Shown: positions 50,030 to 57,351 of the stretch, one piece after another
Layout of the letters: the number at the start of each line of letters is the position of its first letter
How positions within the stretch are numbered: the stretch's first letter is position 1
Source: Pseudomonas pseudonitroreducens
GTDB lineage: Bacteria > Pseudomonadota > Gammaproteobacteria > Pseudomonadales > Pseudomonadaceae
Reading direction: 5' to 3'
Length of the DNA: 64,000 nt
Assembly (NCBI RefSeq): GCF_021603645.1
Contig: NZ_BQHJ01000001.1
Location: 744,001-808,000, forward strand
Notes under the pieces: generated by a model
What the model saw: the letters and a program-made list of their open reading frames with translations, nothing else
Databases searched by the model: none
Told to the model about the DNA's origin: nothing
Made by a program: the position numbers and the translations under genes

Positions 50030-51328
50030 ATGAACAATCACTGCGGCTGGATCGCCCTGGCGGGCGAGTTGCCCGCACGGCCGACGCTGAGCGGCACCCA
50101 GCAAGCGGACTGGCTGATCATCGGCGGCGGCATCACCGGGCTGTCCGCCGCCCACACGCTGGCAGCGCGTTTTCCGCAGCAGCGCGTGGTGTTGCTGGAG
50201 CGTCAGCGCATCGCCCAGGGGGCCTCCGCGCGCAACTCCGGCTTCGTCGTCGCCCACGAGCTGCCGGCGGCCAGCGAACGCCTCGGGCAACCCGGCCATG
50301 CCGCCTACCAGGTGGCCTCGCGCATCGGCATCGCGGCTGCGCAGGAGGTTCGCCAGCGCATCGCCGAACTGGCCATCGACTGCGAGCTGTACAACGACGG
50401 CTACCACTTCGCCGCGCACCGCGCCGAGCACCTGGGTGATGTCGACGGCATCCTCGCCACGCTGGCCTCGGTCGGCGCCAACGCGCGCTACTACGAAGGG
50501 GCAGCGCTGGAGCAACGGCTCGGCAGCGCCTTCTACGCGCGGGCCATTCACTGCACCGGCGGCAACGCGTTGCTGCAACCGGCGCGTTATGTGAAGGGCC
50601 TGGCCGAGAGCCTGCCGGCATCGGTGGAAGTCTTCGAGCAGAGCGGTGTGACCGACCTGCGCCGCACGGGCCAGGGCTGGGCCGCGCGTACCGCCCAGGG
50701 CGAAGTCCATGCGCCACAGGTGCTGGTCTGCCTGGGCGCTTTCATCGCCCGCGCCGGCCTGCACGACAGCGGTGCCTTCCCGCTGGAACTCAGTGCCAGC
50801 ATCACCCGCCCGCTGGATGAGCCACGCTGGCAGTCGCTGTTCGGCGAGCGCCAATGGGGCGTGCTTGCGCCATTGCCCGGCGGCGGCACCGTGCGCCTGC
50901 TGCCAGGGCGTCGGCTGCTGATCCGCAACACCGTCGAGTACCGCCATCGCGACCTCGACAACAACGCGCTGGCCGAGCGTCGCCGCCGTCATCTGGTCGG
51001 CTTGCAGAAGCGCTTCCCCGGCATCGTCGACGCCGACATTGCCTACAGCTGGACCGGCCACCTGAGCGGCACGCGCTCCGGCGAGCCGTATTTCGCCCGT
51101 GTCGATCAGGGCCTGCATGCCGTGGCCGGCTGCAACGGCTCGGGCGTGGCGCGCGGCACCCTGTGGGGCCGCCTGCTGGTGGAGATGGCGATGGGGGACA
51201 GCTCGCCGGTGCTGGCCGATGTGCTGGCGCAGGCCACCCCAGGCTACCTGCCGCCCAGCCCGTTCTTCGATATCGGCGCTTCGCTGCGCATGGCCTGGGA
51301 AGTGCGCCGCGCCCGCGCGGAGGCCTGA
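50030..51328 (+). CDS. FAD-dependent amine oxidoreductase (PuuB-like)
   Basis: A 432-residue DAO-family flavoprotein. IIGGGITGLSAAHTLAARFP is the FAD loop, and LLERQRIAQGASARNSGFVV, typical of gamma-glutamylputrescine oxidase and relatives, follows. SWTGHLSGTRSGEP and VAGCNGSGVARGTLWG close the FAD site. First gene of a four-gene run (binding protein, second oxidoreductase, exporter), all on the plus strand. AAGGAG precedes the ATG at 50030. Substrate is probably a polyamine or an amino acid derivative. Confidence 0.85.
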   Translation: MNNHCGWIALAGELPARPTLSGTQQADWLIIGGGITGLSAAHTLAARFPQQRVVLLERQRIAQGASARNSGFVVAHELPAASERLGQPGHAAYQVASRIGIAAAQEVRQRIAELAIDCELYNDGYHFAAHRAEHLGDVDGILATLASVGANARYYEGAALEQRLGSAFYARAIHCTGGNALLQPARYVKGLAESLPASVEVFEQSGVTDLRRTGQGWAARTAQGEVHAPQVLVCLGAFIARAGLHDSGAFPLELSASITRPLDEPRWQSLFGERQWGVLAPLPGGGTVRLLPGRRLLIRNTVEYRHRDLDNNALAERRRRHLVGLQKRFPGIVDADIAYSWTGHLSGTRSGEPYFARVDQGLHAVAGCNGSGVARGTLWGRLLVEMAMGDSSPVLADVLAQATPGYLPPSPFFDIGASLRMAWEVRRARAEA

Positions 51329-51395
51329 TCCAGCGCTTTACCCACGCATGACCATCCATATCGACCATCTCCAAAAACAAAAAACCGAGGGCAGC

Positions 51396-52487
51396 ATGAT
51401 CAACCGTCCCATGACCCTGGCAGGCCTGGCCCTGTCGCTGTTGGCTGGCACCACCCAGGCGGCGCCGACCGTCACCATCGCCAACTGGAGCAGCTACATC
51501 GCCGACGACACCCTGGCGAACTTCACGAAGCAGACCGGCATCCAGACCACCTACGACCTGGTGGACAGCAACGAGACCACCGAAGCCAAGCTGATGACCG
51601 GCGCCAGCGGCTACGACCTGGCCAGCCCGTCCAACCACTTCCTGCCGCGGCTGATCAAGGCCGGCGCCATCCAGGAGCTGGACAAGAGCAAGCTGCCCAA
51701 CTGGAACAACCTCGATCCCAAGCTGATGAAGATCCTCGAGGTCAGCGATCCGGGTAACCGCTACGCCATTCCCTACCTCTGGGTGACCGTGGGCATCGGC
51801 TACAACGAGGACAAGATCAAGGCCATCTTCGGCAACACCGACGTCACCCGCAGCTGGCAGCTGCTGTTCGATCCGAAGAACGCGGAGAAGCTCGCCCAGT
51901 GCGGTATCGCAGTGATCGACAACGCCACCCAGATGGTGCCCATCACCCTCAAGGTGCTCGGCCGCGACCCGGCCAGCCAGAACCCGGACGACTTCAAGGC
52001 GGCCGAGGCGGCGCTGCAGGCGATCCGCCCGTCGATCCGCTACTTCCACCAGTCCAAGTACGTCAGCGACCTGGCCAACGGCAACATCTGCGTCGCCATC
52101 GGTTTCAGCGGCGACGTGCTGCAGGCCATGACCACTGCCCAGCAGGCCGGCAACGGCGTGAAGATCGGCTACAGCCTGCCGCGCGAAGGCAGCACCATCG
52201 CAGTGGACACCGTGGTGATTCCCAAGGGCGCGCCACACCTGGACAGCGCCTACGCCTACATGAACTACCTGCTGCAGCCCGAGGTGATCGCCAATATCAC
52301 TAACGCCGTGCAGTACCCCAACGGCAACGCCGCCGCGAGCCAGTATGTGAAGCCGGAACTGCGCGCCAACCCGGCCGTCTATCCGCCGCAGGAAGTGCTC
52401 GACACCCTGTTCCCGATCAAGACCCTGTCGCCCTCCGGGATGCGCATGAGCACCCGCCTGTGGACCCGAGTGATGAGCGGCAAATGA
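51396..52487 (+). CDS. Polyamine-type periplasmic binding protein (PotF/SpuD-like)
   Basis: A 363-residue solute-binding protein with a signal peptide (GLALSLLAGTTQAA). The mature N-terminus PTVTIANWSSYIADDTLANF and KQTGIQTTYDLVDSNETTEA, then GYDLASPSNHFLPRLIKAG, is the PotF/SpuD pattern for putrescine or spermidine. No PotG/H/I partner is in the window, so it either works with a transporter encoded elsewhere or serves as a sensor. It is followed by an ATGA overlap with the next oxidoreductase. Confidence 0.88.
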   Translation: MINRPMTLAGLALSLLAGTTQAAPTVTIANWSSYIADDTLANFTKQTGIQTTYDLVDSNETTEAKLMTGASGYDLASPSNHFLPRLIKAGAIQELDKSKLPNWNNLDPKLMKILEVSDPGNRYAIPYLWVTVGIGYNEDKIKAIFGNTDVTRSWQLLFDPKNAEKLAQCGIAVIDNATQMVPITLKVLGRDPASQNPDDFKAAEAALQAIRPSIRYFHQSKYVSDLANGNICVAIGFSGDVLQAMTTAQQAGNGVKIGYSLPREGSTIAVDTVVIPKGAPHLDSAYAYMNYLLQPEVIANITNAVQYPNGNAAASQYVKPELRANPAVYPPQEVLDTLFPIKTLSPSGMRMSTRLWTRVMSGK

Positions 52488-53752
52488 CCCAGCCCAACGA
52501 CCTGCGCCGCCACGCCCTGGTGGTCGGCGCCGGCGTGGTCGGCCTGGCCACCGCGCTGCAACTGCAACGCCGCGACTTCCGCGTGACCCTGCTGGACCGC
52601 AATCCGCCGGGCCTGGCCACCTCGTTCGGCAATGCCTGCACCTTCGCCACCTATTCGGTGGAGCCGGTGGCCACGCCCGGCATCTGGCGCAAGGCGCCGG
52701 GCATGCTGCTGCGCCCGGACAGCCCGCTGGCGATCCGCCCGGCCTACCTGCCGCGTATCGCGCCGTGGCTGCTGCGGTTCCTGGCGGCTTCGCGGCGTGA
52801 TCGCGTCGAGGCCATCGGCCACGATCTCAATACCCTGCTGCGACCGTGCATGGAGGCGTGGCAGGGGTTGTTCGATGCGGCCGGCGCCAATGACCTGATC
52901 CGCCACGATGGCGCGCTGTACATCTTCGAGCAGCACGAACGCGGCGACGCCCAGGCCATGGTGGATTACCACCGGCGCTTCGAGGTGCCGATCCGCTTCG
53001 TCGACGGCGGTGAATTACGCGAGCTGGAACCGGCGCTCAATGCCCGGGCGAGCTGCGCCGTGGAGCTGCCGGGGGTGAGCCGCACGCTCGACCCGTATGC
53101 GCTGAGCCTGCGCCTGTTCGAGCGCTTCCAGGCCATGGGCGGCGAATTCCGCCGTGGCGAGTTGCTGGGCATCGAACCGGCCGGGCAGGGCAGGGACGCG
53201 GTGCAGGCGCAACTGGCGAGCGGCGAGCGGCTGGCCGCCGACCGCGTGGCGCTGTGCACCGGCGCCTGGTCGCGGACCCTGGTGGAGCAGTTGGGCGATG
53301 CCGTGCCGCAGGACACCGAACGTGGTTACCACGTGCTCTTCGGCCATGCCGGCGAGGTGCTCAATCGCCCGGTGTGCTGGGGTGCTGGCGGCTTCTACAT
53401 GACGCCCATGGCCCAGGGCCTGCGCGTCGCCGGCACGGTGGAGTTCGCCGGGCTGGAGGCGCTGCCGAGCCCGGCACGCTACCGCTACCTGACCCGTGGC
53501 GCTCGACGTTTCCTGCGCTTGCAGCACGAGCCGGTCTCGCAATGGATGGGCTTCCGCTCCTCGGTGCCGGACAGCATGCCGGTGCTCGGTCCGTCGCGAC
53601 GCCTGCCGCAGGTGTTCTACAACTTCGGCCACGGCCACATCGGCCTGACCCTCGCCGCCATCACCGGCCAGCTGCTCGCCGAACAAGCCAGCGACCTGGT
53701 CACCAGCGTGCCGGTGTTGCCCTTCCTCGCCAACCGCTTCAGCTCGCGCTGA
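52484..53752 (+). CDS. DadA-like FAD amino acid dehydrogenase
   Basis: A 422-residue DAO-family enzyme. VVGAGVVGLATALQLQRRDF is the FAD loop, and NPPGLATSFGNACTFATYSV plus WRKAPGMLLRPDSPL are D-amino-acid-dehydrogenase hallmarks. GFRSSVPDSMPVLGPSRRLP and FGHGHIGLTLAAITG are the C-terminal FAD contacts. It is translationally coupled to the binding protein gene (ATGA), suggesting it oxidises the compound that protein captures. Confidence 0.88.
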   Translation: MTQPNDLRRHALVVGAGVVGLATALQLQRRDFRVTLLDRNPPGLATSFGNACTFATYSVEPVATPGIWRKAPGMLLRPDSPLAIRPAYLPRIAPWLLRFLAASRRDRVEAIGHDLNTLLRPCMEAWQGLFDAAGANDLIRHDGALYIFEQHERGDAQAMVDYHRRFEVPIRFVDGGELRELEPALNARASCAVELPGVSRTLDPYALSLRLFERFQAMGGEFRRGELLGIEPAGQGRDAVQAQLASGERLAADRVALCTGAWSRTLVEQLGDAVPQDTERGYHVLFGHAGEVLNRPVCWGAGGFYMTPMAQGLRVAGTVEFAGLEALPSPARYRYLTRGARRFLRLQHEPVSQWMGFRSSVPDSMPVLGPSRRLPQVFYNFGHGHIGLTLAAITGQLLAEQASDLVTSVPVLPFLANRFSSR

Positions 53753-53798
53753 AGCCTTGACGGCGCATCCACCCACCCACGAAACAGGAGAACACGAC

Positions 53799-54698
53799 AT
53801 GCCCCAGCTGACCCTCGTCGCCCCACGCAGCCATGCCATGCGCAGCGTGGGCCTGATGCTGATGTCGATGTTCTGCTTCGCCGTGGTGGATGCGCTGGCC
53901 AAGGTGGTGGCGCTGAAATACCCGGCCAACGAGGTGACCTTCTTCCGCATGGCCTTCGGCGTGCTGCCGGCGTTCCTGCTCTGCCTGCGCGGCCGACCGC
54001 TGGCTGAGCGCTGGCGGCAGCTGGACGTGCGCGGGCAGAGCATCCGCGCGGTGACGCTGCTGGGTTCCTCGGCGCTGTTCTTCGCCGGGTTGCCCTACGT
54101 GCCGCTGAGCGAAGCCATCTCCATCGCCTATTCCGAGGCGCTGCTGGTGATCGTGCTGGCGCCGCTGCTGCTGGGGGAGCGCCTGCTGCCGCGCAACGCC
54201 CTGGCGGCGGTGCTGGGCTTCATCGGTGTGCTGATGGTGGTCAAGCCGGACAACGCCGAGGCCAGCCTGCTCGGGCCGGGCCTGCTGGTGGCCAGCGCGT
54301 TCTTCGGCGCGTTGTCGATGATCCAGATTCGTCGCATCCGCGCGACCGACGACTCCACCACCACGGTGCTGTATTTCACCGTGCTCGGCACGCTGGTCAC
54401 CGGCGCCACGCTGCCGTTTTCCTGGAGCACGCCGAGCCTGCCGGACCTTGGCTTCATGCTCGCGCTCGGGCTGCTCGCGACCCTCGGGCAACTGCTCTTC
54501 ACCATCGCCGTGCGCCGTGCCCACGCCGCCACGCTGGCGCCGTACACCTACACCAGCATCATATGGGCAAGCCTGCTGGGCTACCTGATCTGGGGCGAGG
54601 TGCTCAGCCTGCTGTCGCTGGTCGGCATCGTGCTGATCGTCGGCAGCGCGGTGGTCGTGGCGGTACTGGAACAGCCGCCGGAAGGCTCGGTGGTCTGA
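53799..54698 (+). CDS. EamA/DMT-type exporter
   Basis: A 299-residue drug/metabolite transporter with ten helices in two EamA repeats (residues about 12-145 and 155-290). AGGAG lies eight bases before the ATG at 53799. Last of the four-gene amine run, and may export an end product or intermediate. Confidence 0.85.
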   Translation: MPQLTLVAPRSHAMRSVGLMLMSMFCFAVVDALAKVVALKYPANEVTFFRMAFGVLPAFLLCLRGRPLAERWRQLDVRGQSIRAVTLLGSSALFFAGLPYVPLSEAISIAYSEALLVIVLAPLLLGERLLPRNALAAVLGFIGVLMVVKPDNAEASLLGPGLLVASAFFGALSMIQIRRIRATDDSTTTVLYFTVLGTLVTGATLPFSWSTPSLPDLGFMLALGLLATLGQLLFTIAVRRAHAATLAPYTYTSIIWASLLGYLIWGEVLSLLSLVGIVLIVGSAVVVAVLEQPPEGSVV

Positions 54699-55194
54699 CT
54701 TTTCAGCAACGAACACACTCCGTAGCGTCCGGCGCCATGGCTTCAGGTGCCGCGAATCCTGTCCGCAATCCTGGGTGAGCCGGGTGCGAGGGTGGGCCAA
54801 TCGCGGACAGAGTCCGCTCCTACGCGAGGGCATGCCGTTGGTGTTTTCCGCAGGGTCGGCAGATATCGCGGGCAAGGCCCTCTCCTGCAAAGGCGTCAGG
54901 CTTCGTAGGAGCGGACTCCGTCCGCGATTGGCATCGCCCGGCAGAGGACTACCGGAAACTGCAGGGGCGCCTGGCACGAGGGCGATGCCGCGACTACCGG
55001 TCAGAATCCGGCCTGTCGGTCTGGTACCATGCCGCGCCGGTATGCCATGTGACGCGCGAATACGCCGCGCTGGGCGATGCCGGCTTCTTCCGTCCCACTG
55101 CGCTGCAAACAGGCCGCATCGATCGGAAAGCCCCCACGCGAGGCGTGGCTGAATCGCTTTTCCGCAGGATCGATGGGGACCTTCTGGAATCCCG
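54699..55194. other. Gene-free interval with inverted REP-like pair
   Basis: No gene is convincing. It holds two inverted repeats at 54797-54824 and 54904-54933 and the region preceding the PBP2 start. The 55050-55190 part is of ordinary composition and probably contains the PBP2 promoter. Confidence 0.5.
54797..54933. repeat. Inverted REP-like pair, second family
   Basis: CCAATCGCGGACAGAGTCCG followed by CTCCTACG, and about 80 bp later its inverse CGTAGGAGCGGACTCCGTCC followed by GCGATTGG. The core is GTAGGAGCGGACTCCGTCCGCG, a related but distinct palindrome from the AGCTTGCT type elsewhere in the window. Confidence 0.75.
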
Positions 55195-57087
55195 ATGCAC
55201 GATCCGATCAAACTCAAGGACCACCAGCAGGAGTCGACCCTGGTCAACCGCCGCCTGATTGCCTGCGGCGCGCTGGTGGCCCTGATGAGCGTTACCCTGG
55301 TGGCGCGGATGTACTTCCTCCAGGTCACCGACTACGCGACCAACGCCACCGTCTCCGAGAGCAACCGCATCCATGTGCTGCCGATTCCTCCGGAACGCGG
55401 GCTGATCTTTGACCGCAACGGCAAGGTGCTGGCCGAGAACCTGCCCAGCTTCAACCTCACCCTGACCCGCGAGCGCGCCGGCAATTCCCAGGCGGTGCTC
55501 GATCAGGTCAGCGTTATTCTTCACCTGAGTCCCGAACAGCGCCTGCAGTGCGACAAGGCCCTGAAGAAGAGTCGTCATCCCTTCGAACCGGTGACCCTGC
55601 TGCATGAGTTGAGCGAGGAGCAGATCGCCCTCATCGAGGTCAATCGCTACAAGTTGCCGGGCATCGACGTGGACGCCGAGTTCGTCCGCCATTATCCGTA
55701 TGGCGAGCATTTCGCCCATTCGGTCGGCTTCGTCGGGCGGATCAACGAGCGCGAGGCCGCGCGCCTGGACAACACCGAGTACCGCGGCACCGAGTACATC
55801 GGCAAGACCGGCGTCGAGCATTTCTACGAGCCGCAACTGCATGGCCACGTCGGCTACGAAGAAGTCGAAACCAACGCCCAGGGCCGCGTCATGCGGGTGC
55901 TGAAGAAGGTGCCGCCGGTGGCCGGCGAGAACATCGTGCTGGGCCTGGACGTGGACCTGCAGGTCGCCGCCGAAAAGGCCCTGGGCGATCGCCGCGGCTC
56001 GGTGGTGGCGCTGGACCCGAACACCGGCCAGGTACTGGCGATGGTCAGCAACCCGAGCTTCGACCCGAACCTGTTCGTCAACGGCATCAGCTCGGCGCAA
56101 TATGCCGAGCTGCGCGACTCCATCGACCGGCCGCTGTTCAACCGGGCCCTGCGCGGACTGTACTCGCCGGGCTCGACCATCAAGCCGGTGGTGGCCATCG
56201 CCGGGCTGGATACCGGCACCATCACGCCGGCGTCGCGGGTTTTCGATCCGGGCTACTTCCAGTTGCCCAACTACGACCACAAGTACCGCAACTGGAACCA
56301 CAGCGGCGATGGCTGGGTCGACCTGGACACGGCCATCAAGCGCTCCAACGACACCTACTTCTACGACGTCGCGCACAAGCTCGGCATCGACCGCATGCAT
56401 GACTACCTGAGCCGCTTCGGGCTCGGCAGCAAGGTCTCCATCGACATGGCGGAGGAATCCCCGGGGCTGATGCCGTCCCGCGAGTGGAAGCGTGCCACCC
56501 GGCGCCAGGCCTGGTTCCCCGGCGAGACGGTGATCCTCGGCATCGGCCAGGGCTATATGCAGGTCACGCCGCTGCAGCTCGCCGAAGCGACCTCGCTGAT
56601 CGCCAGCAAGGGTGCCTGGCATCGGCCGCGCCTGGCCGAGTCGGTGGGCGGCGAGGACGTCGTCGACAGCCACCCGATGCCCGACATCCACCTGAGCAAT
56701 CCCCACGACTGGGATGCAGTGAACTACGGCATGCAGCTGGTCATGCACGACCCGGGCGGTGGTGCGCGGGCCGCGGGGCAGGGCGCGCAGTACCGTATCG
56801 CCGGCAAGAGCGGTACCGCGCAGATCGTCGCGATTCGCCAGGGCGAGCGCTACAACCGCCTGAAGACCCAGGAACGCCACCGCGACAATGCACTGTTCGT
56901 TGGATTCGCCCCGGCCAGCGCGCCTTCCATCGTGGTCTCGGTGACCATCGAGAACGGTGAGGCCGGCGGCCGCGTGGCCGGGCCGGTGGTGCGCGAGATC
57001 ATGGACGCCTGGCTGCTCGACCAGGACGGCAAGCTCAAGCCGCAGTACGCCGCGCCGGCCGAGACGGCATCGGGCAAGCACGCCTGA
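55195..57087 (+). CDS. Penicillin-binding protein 2 (class B transpeptidase)
   Basis: A 630-residue inner-membrane transpeptidase of the PBP2/MrdA type, which cross-links peptidoglycan during elongation. One membrane helix (21-40), then a dimerisation domain starting IPPERGLIFDRNGKVLAENL. The transpeptidase has STIK (Ser327-Lys330), SND (384-386) and KSGT (from Lys538). It ends without a long C-terminal extension. No rodA or other cell-shape gene adjoins, so it is likely a second copy next to the one in the usual elongation operon. Confidence 0.92.
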   Translation: MHDPIKLKDHQQESTLVNRRLIACGALVALMSVTLVARMYFLQVTDYATNATVSESNRIHVLPIPPERGLIFDRNGKVLAENLPSFNLTLTRERAGNSQAVLDQVSVILHLSPEQRLQCDKALKKSRHPFEPVTLLHELSEEQIALIEVNRYKLPGIDVDAEFVRHYPYGEHFAHSVGFVGRINEREAARLDNTEYRGTEYIGKTGVEHFYEPQLHGHVGYEEVETNAQGRVMRVLKKVPPVAGENIVLGLDVDLQVAAEKALGDRRGSVVALDPNTGQVLAMVSNPSFDPNLFVNGISSAQYAELRDSIDRPLFNRALRGLYSPGSTIKPVVAIAGLDTGTITPASRVFDPGYFQLPNYDHKYRNWNHSGDGWVDLDTAIKRSNDTYFYDVAHKLGIDRMHDYLSRFGLGSKVSIDMAEESPGLMPSREWKRATRRQAWFPGETVILGIGQGYMQVTPLQLAEATSLIASKGAWHRPRLAESVGGEDVVDSHPMPDIHLSNPHDWDAVNYGMQLVMHDPGGGARAAGQGAQYRIAGKSGTAQIVAIRQGERYNRLKTQERHRDNALFVGFAPASAPSIVVSVTIENGEAGGRVAGPVVREIMDAWLLDQDGKLKPQYAAPAETASGKHA

Positions 57088-57090
57088 GGC

Positions 57091-57131
57091 CTGCCAGTGC
57101 CCGGCCCGCCTGTCGGGCTGGGCACTGGCAG
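57091..57131. terminator. Hairpin between convergent PBP2 and fdsD
   Basis: CTGCCAGTGCCCGGCCCG pairs with CGGGCTGGGCACTGGCAG (17 of 18) around a five-base loop, between two convergent stops. No T-run is seen. Confidence 0.65.
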
Positions 57132-57135
57132 CCGG

Positions 57136-57351
57136 CTAGGCCATCTGCTCCAGCAGCGCCGCCCGCACCAGGGTATGCAATTCGTCGCCCTGATTCTGCT
57201 CCTGCCAGTCCTTCAGCTCGCGGCGCATGGCCGGCGTCCAGAAGTTCTGCAGGTGCTGCTGCACGCCATGCACCGCCAGCTCGTGGTCCGATTCGGTGGC
57301 GAAGTACTGGCCGATCTGGTTGGCCATTTTGATCAGGTTCTCGACGCTCAT
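57136..57351 (-). CDS. fdsD: Formate dehydrogenase subunit delta
   Basis: A 71-residue protein of the FdsD family (MSVENLIKMANQIGQYFATE, then FWTPAMRRELKDW). It is needed for maturation or stability of soluble formate dehydrogenase. It begins four bases inside the end of fdsA (overlap 57348-57351). The fdsC sulfurtransferase gene that often stands beside fdsA is not in the window. Confidence 0.9.
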   Translation of the reverse strand: MSVENLIKMANQIGQYFATESDHELAVHGVQQHLQNFWTPAMRRELKDWQEQNQGDELHTLVRAALLEQMA

